Assembly (NCBI GenBank): GCA_028698995.1
Contig: JAQVVM010000041.1
Coordinates: forward strand, 1-42,717
DNA: 42,717 bases
DNA from: Bacteroidales bacterium
Lineage (GTDB): Bacteria; Bacteroidota; Bacteroidia; Bacteroidales; PXBB01
Reading direction: 5' to 3'
The notes beneath the pieces were generated by a model. The model ran no database searches and was not told where the DNA came from. It saw nothing but the letters and a program-made list of their open reading frames with translations. Of this stretch, positions 1 to 8,629 are shown one piece after another. Made by a program: the position numbers and the translations under genes. How positions within the stretch are numbered: position 1 is the first letter of the stretch; every line of letters begins with the position of its first letter.

Positions 1-746
1 CAGAAGCTCAAAAAAATGGACGCATAGCTGCTTTTATTGATGCAGAGCATGCTTTCGATATTTCATACGCTAAAAAACTGGGTGTTGATGTCAATAATTT
101 ACTTATTTCACAACCCGATAATGGCGAACAAGCTCTTGAAATTGCGGATAACCTTATTCGTTCAGGAGCTATTGATATTCTTGTTATTGACTCTGTAGCT
201 GCCCTTACGCCCAAAAGTGAGATTGAAGGAGAAATGGGTGATTCCAAAATGGGACTTCAAGCACGTCTGATGTCACAAGCATTGCGCAAACTTACTGCAA
301 ACATCAGTAAAACAGGCTGTTGCTGTATATTTATCAATCAATTAAGAGAGAAAATCGGGGTTATGTTTGGCAATCCAGAAACTACAACAGGAGGAAATGC
401 TCTGAAATTCTATGCTTCTGTACGTATTGATATCCGTAGGGTAACACAGATAAAGGAAGGAGAAAACATAGTCGGTAATCGTACACGGGTAAAAGTTGTA
501 AAAAACAAAATGGCTCCTCCATTCAAAACTGTTGAATTTGACATCGTATATGGTGAAGGCATTTCCAAAATAGGAGAAATCATAGATCTCGCTGTTGATA
601 AAAACATCATCAAAAAAAGTGGTTCATGGTTCAGTTACAACGAAACAAAGTTAGGACAAGGAAGAGAATCTGTCAAATCATTACTTACGGATAATATTGA
701 ACTTATGGATGAACTGGAAAACAAAATTAAAGAAGCAAGCATCTAA
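1..746 (+). CDS. recA: RecA recombinase, 5'-truncated by the window edge
   Basis: This is the C-terminal two thirds of RecA, the ATP-dependent strand-exchange protein of homologous recombination and SOS induction. The reading frame enters at base 3 and runs open to the TAA at 744-746. Recognisable RecA signatures are FIDAEHAFD near the visible start, [15 protein letters not shown], the Walker B strand [10 protein letters not shown], the L1 region [16 protein letters not shown], and the L2 region [21 protein letters not shown] followed by [14 protein letters not shown]. The Walker A loop lies upstream of the window. An internal ATG at 234 gives a shorter frame, but the conserved residues before it show it is not the start. 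No LexA box can be assessed because the promoter is outside. The identification is very safe. Confidence 0.97.
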   Translation, partial: EAQKNGRIAAFIDAEHAFDISYAKKLGVDVNNLLISQPDNGEQALEIADNLIRSGAIDILVIDSVAALTPKSEIEGEMGDSKMGLQARLMSQALRKLTANISKTGCCCIFINQLREKIGVMFGNPETTTGGNALKFYASVRIDIRRVTQIKEGENIVGNRTRVKVVKNKMAPPFKTVEFDIVYGEGISKIGEIIDLAVDKNIIKKSGSWFSYNETKLGQGRESVKSLLTDNIELMDELENKIKEASI

Positions 747-797
747 TATTCATTTTTTATCGTATAAAATATTAATTTATAATTCATTTTTACAGAC

Positions 798-1814
798 ATG
801 AACAGGTTGATTATTCTTTTAGTAACTGCTTTTTTATTGACTGGTATTTCATGTAACAACTCAGGAAAAGAAAAGATTAAGGAAAATGAAATCATTGCAA
901 CTGATCCCACCGCAGAGAATTTAAAAATTCTCAATGATAAAATTGCACAAACACCTGATGACCCTGCGCTCTACAACGGCAGAGCACTCATTTATCTTAA
1001 TCTGAATAATATTGATTCTGCCTTCAGAGACATCAATCATGCGTTACTTTTAGATTCAAACAAAGCAGAGTATTATATTACCCTTTCTGATATTTATTTT
1101 GCAGCAGGAATGGTCCAGAACACACTGGCATCCTTAGAAAAGGCCTTAATTAAAAATCCAACTTCCAATGATGCTCTTTTAAAAAAAGCAGAATTGCACA
1201 TCTATTTTGAGCAGTATCTCGAAGCAATTGAGCTTGCCGAAAAAGCCATCAGCTTCGAAAGAGTTAACCCCAAAGCATATTTTATCAAGGGGATGACTTG
1301 TAAATTGAATGGAGATACTGCAAATGCTATTAAGAATTTACAAATCTGTGTTGATCAAGATCCTGAATACTACCATGCCTATATGCAATTGGGTATTTTA
1401 TTTTCAAGTCGCAGGAACCCTGTTGCTGTTGAATATTATAACAATGCTTTGAATATTAATCCACAGAGCACTGAAGCATTATACGGTCTTGGCATGTATT
1501 ATCAGGAAAATGACTTACTCAACGAAGCTCTTGGAACATATAACAGTTTGCTGCTTATAGACTCTACTTACAAGTATGCCCATTATAATATTGGGTATAT
1601 ACATCTTGTATATCTGGAAATGTACAGAGAAGCAATAAAATATTTCAATAAAGCCATTCAATACGATCCAAATTATGTTGAAGCTTATTATAACAGGGGT
1701 TATTGCTTTGAATTGTTGGGAGATTTAATGAATGCCAGAGCTGATTATCAGCATGCACTCAGTCTGAGAGCAAATTATAACTTAGCCATTGAAGGTTTAA
1801 ATAGAATTGATTAA
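798..1814 (+). CDS. TPR-repeat lipoprotein
   Basis: This 338-residue protein has an N-terminal hydrophobic signal (about residues 3-18) ending in GISC. Cys19 is a likely lipidation site, although the lipobox is loose because Gly, not Leu, is at -3. From about residue 40 to the end it is almost entirely tetratricopeptide repeats, with recurring patterns such as A-x-x-Y/F-N-x-A and DP-x-Y-x-x-A-Y. I count roughly eight repeats. TPR lipoproteins of this type act as periplasmic or outer-membrane scaffolds; the partner is not evident here. It lies 51 bp after recA and its stop is 25 bp before the ATG of the following peptidase gene, so it may be cotranscribed with that gene. No catalytic domain is visible. 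The function is unknown beyond protein-protein interaction. Confidence 0.85.
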   Translation: MNRLIILLVTAFLLTGISCNNSGKEKIKENEIIATDPTAENLKILNDKIAQTPDDPALYNGRALIYLNLNNIDSAFRDINHALLLDSNKAEYYITLSDIYFAAGMVQNTLASLEKALIKNPTSNDALLKKAELHIYFEQYLEAIELAEKAISFERVNPKAYFIKGMTCKLNGDTANAIKNLQICVDQDPEYYHAYMQLGILFSSRRNPVAVEYYNNALNINPQSTEALYGLGMYYQENDLLNEALGTYNSLLLIDSTYKYAHYNIGYIHLVYLEMYREAIKYFNKAIQYDPNYVEAYYNRGYCFELLGDLMNARADYQHALSLRANYNLAIEGLNRID

Positions 1815-1839
1815 CAAAATCATTTACAAAAAAGTTGCT

Positions 1840-3912
1840 ATGAAAAGACTATTACAATTTTTACCATTATTATTCCTGTTTGCTTTTACTTTGCATGCGC
1901 AGGATAGAATACCAAATCAACTTAGAGGGCAACTACGAAGCACACAAAGAGACCCAATGACTCCCGAAACATTATGGGAATTTGATAGGGTAAGTGATGC
2001 AAAGCTTTCTCCGGACGGGAAATTTGTACTTTATGGGATTACCAGTTATGAACTAAGTACCAATAAAGGAAAGAGAAACCTTTTCATATTGGATATGACC
2101 ACTCAGGCTGTAAGTCAACTTACAGACGAGGATGATTTTCTTTTCAATGCAGTTTGGCGTCCGGATGGTCAAAAAATTGGATATATTTCTTCGAAATCAG
2201 GTTCAGCACAGTTTTGGGAAATGAATCCTGATGGTAGTGACAAAAAACAGATAACTGAAATAAATGATGGAATAGATGGTTTTATTTATGCCCCTGCACT
2301 AAACTACATCCTTTTCACTAAAAAAGTTAAGTTAGAACAGACTGCAAATGAATTCTATCCAGATCTGCCATTAGCCGATGCCCGTATCATTGACGATTTA
2401 ATGTACAGACACTGGAATGCATGGAGTGATTACAGCTACAGTCATATTTTTGTGGCACCCTATTCTGAGGGTAGGATTGGTATAATCAAAGATATCATGG
2501 AGCATGAAAAGTATCATGCCCCGCTCCCACCCGGTTTTGATTTAACGCAAATTGCTTTTAGCCCTGATGGAAAGAAAATAGCCTACACAAGTAAAAAAAT
2601 GAACGGCAAAGCATTTGCCATCAGCACAGATAGTGATATTTACATTTATGATATTGAAGCCGGTAATACAAAAAACATAAGTCAGGGCATGACAGGTTAT
2701 GATAAAAACCCTGTTTTCTCAAACAGTGGTGAAAAAATTGCTTGGTCAAGTATGGCAACACCTGGTTTTGAAGCAGATAAGGAAAGGATTATTGTTTATG
2801 ATTTTCGCACAGAAAGAAAAACTGACCTTACTGAAAATTTCGATCAAAGCTCTTCAAACCTCCTTTGGAGTGATAACGACAATGAAATATATTTCATAAG
2901 TGGTATTAATGCGACCTATCAATTATATAAAATAGATGTTGCAAGCAAATCTGTAACCCAGATTACAAGAGGACGACATGACATCACTGCCTTCGAAAGA
3001 AGAGGGAGAACCATCATAGCTGAAATAATGTCCATGTCATTACCCACAGAAATTTTCTCAATAAATGAAGTCACCGGTCAGACAAACCAGATATCTTATA
3101 CCAATAAAGCCATCCTCGACAGGATTCAGATGGGCAGAGTGGAAGAGCGCTGGATTAAAACCACTGATAATAAAAACATGCTTGTATGGGTTATATATCC
3201 CCCGAATTTCGATCCCAACAGAATATATCCTGCCCTACTATATTGTCAAGGGGGGCCACAAAGTGCTGTAAGCCAGTTTTTTTCGTACAGGTGGAACTTT
3301 CAAATGATGGCAGCCAATGATTATATCGTTGTTGTTCCAAATCGCAGGGGTTTACCTACATTCGGACAAGCATGGAATGACCAGATTAGCGGTGATTACG
3401 GAGGTCAGAATATGCAGGATTATCTGAGTGCCATCGACTCATTGGCAAAAGAACCCTTTATAGATGAAAACCGTCTTGGTGCTGTCGGTGCCAGCTACGG
3501 AGGATTCTCTGTTTACTGGCTTGCAGGAAATCACAACAAACGATTTAAAGCATTTATTGCACATTGCGGTATGTTTAATTTTGAAAGTTGGTATGGCAGC
3601 ACAGAAGAGATGTTTTTTGCCAATCATGATTTAGGGGGTGCTTACTGGGAAAATGAAACGCCAAAAAGTTACGACTTTTCACCACACAATTTTCTTGGTA
3701 ACTGGGATACTCCAATATTGGTAATTCATGGAGGAAAAGACTTCAGAATTCCTTACACAGAAGGCATGCAGGCTTTTAATGCAGCTCAATTACAGGATAT
3801 ACCCAGCCGCTTTTTGTTTTTCCCAAATGAGACACACTTTGTAACAAAACCTCAAAACAGTGTATTATGGCAAAGAGAATTTTTCAGATGGTTGGATAAC
3901 TGGTTAAAATAA
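1840..3912 (+). CDS. S9-family serine peptidase, dipeptidyl-peptidase 5-like
   Basis: This is a 690-residue exported peptidase of the prolyl oligopeptidase family, most like periplasmic DPP5 of Bacteroidota, which removes dipeptides from oligopeptides. I start it at the ATG at 1840, which begins a clean signal peptide MKRLLQFLPLLFLFAFTLHAQ; an upstream in-frame TTG at 1807 overlaps the TPR gene and is unlikely. Residues about 45-400 form a beta-propeller with repeated SPDGK-type blades (LSPDGKFVLYG, FSPDGKKIAY). The C-terminal alpha/beta hydrolase carries the nucleophile Ser552 in GASYGG, acid Asp634 in GGKDFRIPY and His666 in NETHF, so the catalytic triad is intact. Eight bases separate its stop from the M23 peptidase gene. 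It probably feeds peptide catabolism or periplasmic protein turnover. Confidence 0.9.
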   Translation: MKRLLQFLPLLFLFAFTLHAQDRIPNQLRGQLRSTQRDPMTPETLWEFDRVSDAKLSPDGKFVLYGITSYELSTNKGKRNLFILDMTTQAVSQLTDEDDFLFNAVWRPDGQKIGYISSKSGSAQFWEMNPDGSDKKQITEINDGIDGFIYAPALNYILFTKKVKLEQTANEFYPDLPLADARIIDDLMYRHWNAWSDYSYSHIFVAPYSEGRIGIIKDIMEHEKYHAPLPPGFDLTQIAFSPDGKKIAYTSKKMNGKAFAISTDSDIYIYDIEAGNTKNISQGMTGYDKNPVFSNSGEKIAWSSMATPGFEADKERIIVYDFRTERKTDLTENFDQSSSNLLWSDNDNEIYFISGINATYQLYKIDVASKSVTQITRGRHDITAFERRGRTIIAEIMSMSLPTEIFSINEVTGQTNQISYTNKAILDRIQMGRVEERWIKTTDNKNMLVWVIYPPNFDPNRIYPALLYCQGGPQSAVSQFFSYRWNFQMMAANDYIVVVPNRRGLPTFGQAWNDQISGDYGGQNMQDYLSAIDSLAKEPFIDENRLGAVGASYGGFSVYWLAGNHNKRFKAFIAHCGMFNFESWYGSTEEMFFANHDLGGAYWENETPKSYDFSPHNFLGNWDTPILVIHGGKDFRIPYTEGMQAFNAAQLQDIPSRFLFFPNETHFVTKPQNSVLWQREFFRWLDNWLK

Positions 3913-3920
3913 ACTTTCAG

Positions 3921-5048
3921 ATGAGGTTTTTCAAAATAATTGTTTTATTCTGTTTGATTATTTCAAAGCTACAACCTGTTTATGCAGAAGATTCATTCAA
4001 AAACAGAATTGACACTGTCAAACCTTTGAGTATTTTTTGCCATTATTTTGAAATCAAAAGAACCACTTTCAATACCCCTATTTCATTCACACAGTACATT
4101 GACTCTGTACTTTTTCACGAGAATTTATCGGCAGAAGAAAGGAATCAACTTATTTTATTTAAGAATCTATATAGGGAATCCGAGGATGATTTCCTCTTAT
4201 TGATTGATTCAATACTAGACCTAGACATTATCAGTAATGACCTTCTCGTAGCAATTAATTATTTCAACACCTATGTGTATAATGAAGATAATATGCCCGT
4301 AGAAAACGCAGCTTTAGCAATCAGTTGCGATACTGGCGATGAATATCCGGCCGGAAGCCTTTATAATAATATTTGGTGCAATCACATACCCAATCCATAT
4401 CCACCTGAACTTACAGAGAATGATAGCCTTATTACAATTCGGATTTGTGAGGACACCGTTGATTTTTTTATGCCTGTTCAGGAATCACGGGTAACATCAC
4501 GATATGGATGGAGAAACGGACGTATGCATCAAGGTATTGATTTAGGCGTTGGCTATTCCATGCCAATTTATAACACATTTTCGGGTGTGGTTCGTTTTGC
4601 GAAGTTTTATCAGGGCTACGGGAGGCTCGTTATTGTAAGACACAACAATGGAATGGAAACCTATTATGCTCATCTGTGCAGAATCCGTGTTAAAGTTGGG
4701 CAAAAAGTTAATGCTGGAGAGGTTTTAGGACTTGCAGGAAATTCAGGTGCATCGGATGGCACACATCTGCATTTCGAAATAAGATACAAAGGCGTTCCCA
4801 TAAACCCAGCTCACCTCATTTCATTTACAGAAAATAAACTTTTGTTTAATGAAATTGTATTGCTAAAAGTTAAATCCAATTTTTTTGTATATAATGAGAA
4901 TGCCATACTGTACACTGTTCAGCGTGGTGATTATCTGAATAAGATTGCAAGAGAATACGGTATCACCGTCAACAGACTATGTGAGGTTAACGACATGTCG
5001 AGAAACCAGACTTTAAGAGTTGGACAGATATTAAGAATTCTGATGTAG
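3921..5048 (+). CDS. M23 peptidoglycan endopeptidase with C-terminal LysM
   Basis: This 375-residue secreted protein starts with a signal peptide ending near VYAED. Its middle domain is a LytM/M23 metallopeptidase: the zinc ligands appear as His203 and Asp207 in HQGID and as His282/His284 in HLHFE, all present, so an active murein hydrolase is expected. Residues about 331-374 form one LysM domain (YTVQRGDYLNKIA... then VGQILRIL) that would bind peptidoglycan. Placing LysM after the peptidase domain is less common than the reverse but known in Bacteroidota. The N-terminal 170 residues have no recognised domain. It follows the S9 peptidase gene by 8 bp and is probably in the same transcript. 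The likely role is cell-wall remodelling during growth or division. The family assignment is secure; the physiological role is inferred. Confidence 0.92.
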   Translation: MRFFKIIVLFCLIISKLQPVYAEDSFKNRIDTVKPLSIFCHYFEIKRTTFNTPISFTQYIDSVLFHENLSAEERNQLILFKNLYRESEDDFLLLIDSILDLDIISNDLLVAINYFNTYVYNEDNMPVENAALAISCDTGDEYPAGSLYNNIWCNHIPNPYPPELTENDSLITIRICEDTVDFFMPVQESRVTSRYGWRNGRMHQGIDLGVGYSMPIYNTFSGVVRFAKFYQGYGRLVIVRHNNGMETYYAHLCRIRVKVGQKVNAGEVLGLAGNSGASDGTHLHFEIRYKGVPINPAHLISFTENKLLFNEIVLLKVKSNFFVYNENAILYTVQRGDYLNKIAREYGITVNRLCEVNDMSRNQTLRVGQILRILM

Positions 5049-5067
5049 ATATCGTATTAACGAATTA

Positions 5068-5778
5068 TTAAAGGATAAAATTCTTATTCTTTAATAATTT
5101 CAGTAATTGGGTATGAATGTCATCAGGTTTCATCATGAGTCCATCATTATCTAAACAGCTCATATAATGAAGCTTTTCGGGCATGGTATTACAAACATGC
5201 AAGTAAATTTCCTCAACAGCCTTCTGAAAGCTGAAATCTTTTTCATGTATATCGTCTTTCCCCTTCAAATATACCCTGTCTTCACTCATACGTTGCGCAT
5301 TGAGTTGCTTTTCAACAAAAGAGAAAGGAACATGCAAAAAGACAGAGATATCAGGTTCAGGGATTCCAAAATACTCATATTCCATCTCAAAAATAAAATT
5401 CATCAGGTTTGTGCGTTCTTCGGTGTTTTTAAGCTTGGCACATTGATAAGCAATATTTGAAAAAACATATCGGTCAGCAATTATATGTGTACCACTTTTT
5501 AGAACGTTTTTCAGTTCATTAGAAGCATTGAACCTATCTCCTGCATATATAAGAGCCACCAGTTCAGGGTGCACATTTTCAATAGGGCCGTAATCGCCTC
5601 TTAAGAAACTGGCTATCATGTTTCCATAAACAGGAGATTGATGATTGGTGCGGGGAAAATGAACAAAGTGATTGGGCACAGAGTGCTTGTTCAGATAATT
5701 TTGCAGCAAATCAATCTGTGTTGATTTGCCTGTACCATCAAGCCCTTCCAGTACTATAAAGCGAGATTTGGCATTCAT
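5068..5778 (-). CDS. tmk: Thymidylate (dTMP) kinase
   Basis: This 236-residue cytoplasmic enzyme phosphorylates dTMP to dTDP with ATP in dTTP synthesis. It shows the P-loop GLDGTGKST at residues 12-20, the substrate-binding DRF region and the DRY motif in ADRYVFSN. I choose the ATG at 5778 (MNAKSRFIVLEG). The longer frame begins with TTG at 5814, which overlaps a promoter-like TACTTTTG, and adds low-complexity residues. It is convergent with the M23 gene, their stops only 19 bp apart. Length is slightly above the usual 205-230 residues. The protein could belong to a diverged tmk-like clade, since the LID-region arginine pattern of the E. coli type is not obvious, but the overall fit is good. 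Confidence 0.88.
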   Translation of the reverse strand: MNAKSRFIVLEGLDGTGKSTQIDLLQNYLNKHSVPNHFVHFPRTNHQSPVYGNMIASFLRGDYGPIENVHPELVALIYAGDRFNASNELKNVLKSGTHIIADRYVFSNIAYQCAKLKNTEERTNLMNFIFEMEYEYFGIPEPDISVFLHVPFSFVEKQLNAQRMSEDRVYLKGKDDIHEKDFSFQKAVEEIYLHVCNTMPEKLHYMSCLDNDGLMMKPDDIHTQLLKLLKNKNFIL

Positions 5779-5811
5779 AGTTTTATTATTAATTGATATA
5801 TTTTCATTAAC

Positions 5812-5819
5812 CAAAAGTA
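5812..5819 (-). promoter_or_regulatory. Possible -7 element upstream of tmk
   Basis: On the minus strand this reads TACTTTTG, matching the Bacteroidota sigma-A -7 consensus TAnnTTTG. A start about 7 bases downstream would give a leader of some 25 nt to the ATG at 5778. No well-placed -33 TTTG is visible, so this is a moderate match only. Confidence 0.35.
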
Positions 5820-5971
5820 GTAAAAAAGAATCATTGCTTCACGAAAAAAAACAAGGGTTGCAAATACAGTAAATAATAGTTAATTTGTTATAAAGGACCG
5901 TTCCTGCTCTTCGTAAACATTTGTGCTAAATGCCCCTTTTATCTTTTTTATGATTTTTGCTGTGCTAAAAA

Positions 5972-5988
5972 GCAGTCCTCCGGACTGC
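5972..5988. repeat. Palindromic core, GCAGTCC stem with TCC loop
   Basis: The arms GCAGTCC and GGACTGC pair perfectly around a TCC loop. In copy 2 the same core (6568-6584) has loop GGA, which is exactly the reverse complement, so the core is flipped relative to the conserved flanks. Confidence 0.85.
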
Positions 5989-6101
5989 CATATTTGTTGT
6001 CACGTGTTTCAACCCGAGGCAAAAAGAAAAAAGAAAATAGTTTCGGAGTGCAATTATTACAGTGCTAAATCAAAGTTACCCGGAGGGGAACAATGTTAAT
6101 A

Positions 6102-6123
6102 GCCACGGGTTTCAACCCGTGGC
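6102..6123. repeat. Perfect palindrome, GCCACGGGTT arms
   Basis: Ten-base arms GCCACGGGTT and AACCCGTGGC are separated by TC. It is a strong hairpin on either strand and contrasts with the AT-rich surroundings. Related but imperfect versions occur at about 6001-6020 and 6598-6617. It resembles the REP-type palindromes common in Bacteroidota spacers. Confidence 0.85.
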
Positions 6124-6277
6124 AAAAAGCATTGGGAAGGATGGTTTTGGCGTGTGAATTTGCTGCGAAGCGATGCAAATTCCATGACAAAACCTAAAGA
6201 TGAGTTAGTGTTTCAAAAATGCATCGGAGTTTGCCGACAAAAAAGTTAGAGCTCATATTTTTTTTTATTTCTTGTCC

Positions 6278-6312
6278 TTTTGCCTTGACGCAAAAGAACG
6301 AAAAAGTCAAGG
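6278..6312. repeat. Overlapping alternative hairpins
   Basis: CCTTGAC at 6283-6289 pairs with GTCAAGG at 6306-6312, while TTTTGC at 6278-6283 pairs with GCAAAA at 6290-6295. The two stems share bases and cannot form together. The block resembles a dispersed Bacteroidota spacer motif that I recall from other genomes; no function is known to me. Confidence 0.5.
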
Positions 6313-6316
6313 CTGC

Positions 6317-6489
6317 TTAAAAATTTGCTAAAATCTTCGAATTTCATTACCGGCGCAACCAAAGCCGTTCGGGATGGATGCTGTTTGTAAATTAAATGAT
6401 GTACCCTCACTCGTTGGTTGCTTTAATTATCTGAAAATGATTTTTTTTTCTTGTGTAATGAAATTCTCAATTTTTGCGCAAATTTTTAA
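6317..6489. mobile_element. MITE-like inverted-repeat element (173 bp)
   Basis: The ends are a perfect 12-base inverted repeat: TTAAAAATTTGC at 6317-6328 and its complement at 6478-6489. A second perfect 12-base pair (GAATTTCATTAC at 6339-6350 with its complement at 6455-6466) and a third of 8 bases (GCAACCAA at 6355-6362 with 6414-6421) nest inside it in register. The whole could fold into one long imperfect hairpin with a loop of about 50 bases. There is no transposase and no clear target-site duplication. Its right end touches repeat copy 2. A non-autonomous transposable element is the likeliest reading; a large RNA hairpin or attenuator is possible. Confidence 0.55.
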
Positions 6490-6730
6490 AAGGCCGTTTT
6501 CGTGCTTCGTAAACATAAGCGCGAAATGCTTCTTTTTAACTTTTTATGATTTATAGTATGCTAAAACGCAGTCCGGAGGACTGCCATATTTGTTGTCACG
6601 TGTTTCAACCCGTGGCAAAAAGCATTGGGAAGGATGGTTTTGGCGTGTGAATTTGCTGCGAAGCATTGCAAATTCCATGACAAAACCTAAAGATGAGTTA
6701 GTGTTTCAAAAATGCATCGAAGTTTGCCAA
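6488..6730. repeat. Palindrome-rich intergenic repeat, copy 2 (short form)
   Basis: This is the second copy of the 5892-6240 repeat, in the same orientation. It lacks the 103 bases between the two TTTCAACCCG blocks of copy 1, and its palindromic core at 6568-6584 is inverted. The remainder of the gene-free interval up to 6852 (AT-rich, with short stretches such as GAACTTATTGATTATATAATTTC) holds nothing I recognise. Confidence 0.8.
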
Positions 6731-6852
6731 CGAAAGAGAGCGAACTTATTGATTATATAATTTCAAGTTACTTTGCAATAATACAAATGCGCAGTATCGG
6801 AAATATATACTGAGATTGATTTATCGAATTACACCTGAGATGCAAAAAAAAA

Positions 6853-7857
6853 TTACTTATTTTCAGCTAAAGCTCCAGATGGAATAATATTCCCTTTTGT
6901 ATTTGTAACGGAACTGTAAGCCTGCTGATAATTGGCATAAGAATACTCATTACCCATGGCTTTAAGAATTCTTATCCTGTCTTCGAGTGGTGGGTGGGTG
7001 CTTGACAGGTTTCTAAGCTTCCTGCCCTTTTGCTTCAAGGGATTAGCAATATACATAGGTGCAGTTGTTTTATTGGCACCGCTTAAATCCAGTGCTGAAC
7101 CACCAATTTTTTCGAGTGCTGATGCAAGTCCGAGAGGGAAACGAGTCAATCGTGCTGCAGAAGCATCAGCAAGATATTCTCTTTTACGAGAAAGTGCAAA
7201 ATAGAGCAGTCGGATTAATATGGGTGCCAAAATTGCAAAAACGACTGCCACCACAAGGATGATAATCTGGCCTTTACCCCCACCTTTTGAATTACTCCTG
7301 CTTCGGCCTCCTCCATAAAACATTGACCTCAGAAAAAACTGAGATAATAATGCAACCGATGCCACCATAATGGTTGCTATTGTCATATACCTCACATCCC
7401 TATTGATGATATGTGACACTTCATGGGCCACAACACCCTGTAGCTCATCTCTGTTCATCATATTCAACAAACCGGAAGTAACAGCCACCACGCTATTTTT
7501 CGGTGACATTCCCGCTGCAAAAGCATTGGGAGCTGGATCGTCTATTACATAAATTTTTGGCATTACGGCCATCCCTGATGCGATCTGCATTTCTTCAACA
7601 ATATTATAAAGTTGCTGATACTCACTTTTGCTTACTTCTTTCGCATTGCTCATGTGCAACATTATTGACTTACCCTGTGTGAAAGCAACAAGAAGTAATA
7701 TAAAATAAAGTGCTGTTGCAATAATTACGCCCATGATACCACCTGTTTCAGGTTCCACAGCCATTCCTATTACAAAACCAAAGCCAATAAGAATGATGCT
7801 CATTCCAATAAGTAAAAACATGGATTTCCGACTATTTTTTCTGGCTATCTCCCACAT
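6853..7857 (-). CDS. M48-family membrane zinc protease, HtpX-like
   Basis: This 334-residue integral membrane protease carries HEVSH at residues 145-149, the zinc-binding HExxH, and a downstream REYLADASAAR that supplies the third ligand. There are two N-terminal membrane segments (about 13-34 and 42-60) and two more after the active site (about 158-180 and 200-225), the usual HtpX topology. HtpX-type enzymes degrade misfolded membrane proteins. I use the ATG at 7857 (MWEIARKN); the longer frame starts at a TTG at 7863. The gene lies 33 bp downstream of lemA, a pairing seen in many Bacteroidota, so the two are very likely one operon transcribed from the promoter upstream of lemA. The protease family is certain; the substrate is unknown. 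Confidence 0.92.
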   Translation of the reverse strand: MWEIARKNSRKSMFLLIGMSIILIGFGFVIGMAVEPETGGIMGVIIATALYFILLLVAFTQGKSIMLHMSNAKEVSKSEYQQLYNIVEEMQIASGMAVMPKIYVIDDPAPNAFAAGMSPKNSVVAVTSGLLNMMNRDELQGVVAHEVSHIINRDVRYMTIATIMVASVALLSQFFLRSMFYGGGRSRSNSKGGGKGQIIILVVAVVFAILAPILIRLLYFALSRKREYLADASAARLTRFPLGLASALEKIGGSALDLSGANKTTAPMYIANPLKQKGRKLRNLSSTHPPLEDRIRILKAMGNEYSYANYQQAYSSVTNTKGNIIPSGALAENK

Positions 7858-7890
7858 AAACAAGAAATTAAAAATTCATTAAAAGAAAAA

Positions 7891-8433
7891 CTATATTTTT
7901 GGTGCCATTCGTTCTGAGGCATCTATTTGAAAGAATTCTTTAACTTTAAAAGAGAACATTCCTGCAATAATATTTGATGGTACCATTTTTATTTTGTTAT
8001 TGTAAAAAAGCACCTGGTCGTTATAGTTCTGGCGTGAAAAAGCAATCTTATTTTCTGTAGAAGCCAACTCTTCCTGCAGTGCTAAGAAATTAGCATTGGC
8101 TTTCAGATCAGGATAATTTTCAACTGCTACTTTAAACTGCCCCAGAGCACCTGTGAGCAGACCTTCACAATTGCCTTTTTCTTGAACCGAAGAAGCATTC
8201 ATAGCATTAGCCCTGAGCATTGTAATTTTTTCAAAAATTTCAGATTCATACTTCATATAAGTTTTAACTGTTTCCAATAAATTGGGAATTAAATCATAAC
8301 GCCGTTTCAGTTGAACATCAATCTGCGCCCATGCATTTTCTACCTGATTGAGTAATTGTACAAGGGAATTATAAATAATAACCACCCATACTATGATAAC
8401 CAGAGCTATTCCAATACCAATAATGTAATTCAT
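7891..8433 (-). CDS. lemA: LemA-family membrane protein
   Basis: This 180-residue protein has one N-terminal transmembrane helix (about residues 3-24) followed by an all-helical soluble domain. The LemA signature follows the membrane segment: NSLVQLLNQVENAWAQIDVQL and KRRYDLIPNLLETVKTYMKYE. The domain sits outside the cytoplasmic membrane in related proteins. The biochemical role of LemA is not established; genetic proximity to HtpX-like proteases is common and suggests a part in envelope quality control. Length and start (ATG 8433) match the family. It is the first gene of the lemA-htpX pair. Confidence 0.93.
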   Translation of the reverse strand: MNYIIGIGIALVIIVWVVIIYNSLVQLLNQVENAWAQIDVQLKRRYDLIPNLLETVKTYMKYESEIFEKITMLRANAMNASSVQEKGNCEGLLTGALGQFKVAVENYPDLKANANFLALQEELASTENKIAFSRQNYNDQVLFYNNKIKMVPSNIIAGMFSFKVKEFFQIDASERMAPKI

Positions 8434-8462
8434 ATTAACAAATTTTATTAAAACTTCCTGTT

Positions 8463-8492
8463 CAAAAATACAGGGTGATAAAAGGACTCAAA
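8463..8492 (-). promoter_or_regulatory. Promoter of the lemA-htpX operon
   Basis: On the minus strand TTTG (8489-8492) is followed after 18 bases by TATTTTTG (8463-8470), matching the Bacteroidota -33 TTTG and -7 TAnnTTTG elements. Transcription would start near 8456, giving a leader of about 23 nt to the lemA ATG. Confidence 0.55.
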
Positions 8493-8629
8493 TAAATTAA
8501 TTAAAAACAAAGATAATAATCTTTTAGTTTTTTAAAGAAGATTATAATATTAAAAAATTGGAAAACATGCTAAGTAATATATGCATGTTCTCATTTAGTA
8601 ATAAAGTGCTTATAAAGAAAAACAGTATT

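Larger units (their letters stand above)
5892..6240. repeat. Palindrome-rich intergenic repeat, copy 1 (long form)
   Basis: This is the first of two copies of the same intergenic sequence, the other at 6488-6730. Shared blocks include TTCGTAAACAT, a GCAGTCC palindrome, CATATTTGTTGTCACGTG, a TTTCAACCCG block, and a long shared tail from GCATTGGGAAGG to TGCATCG.AGTTTGCC. Copy 1 has about 103 extra bases that carry a second TTTCAACCCG palindrome. No open frame of interest lies inside. Such GC-rich palindromes in AT-rich Bacteroidota spacers resemble REP elements mobilised by REP-associated tyrosine transposases, but no transposase gene is in the window, so that link is inference. Confidence 0.8.

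Noticed and set aside
1807..1839. Upstream TTG extension of the S9 peptidase
   Set aside because: It overlaps the TPR gene and would bury the clear signal peptide that begins at ATG 1840.
6374..6556. A 60-residue frame in the repeat region
   Set aside because: It runs through the arms of the inverted-repeat element, is rich in Phe and Cys from T-tracts, and has no coding signature.
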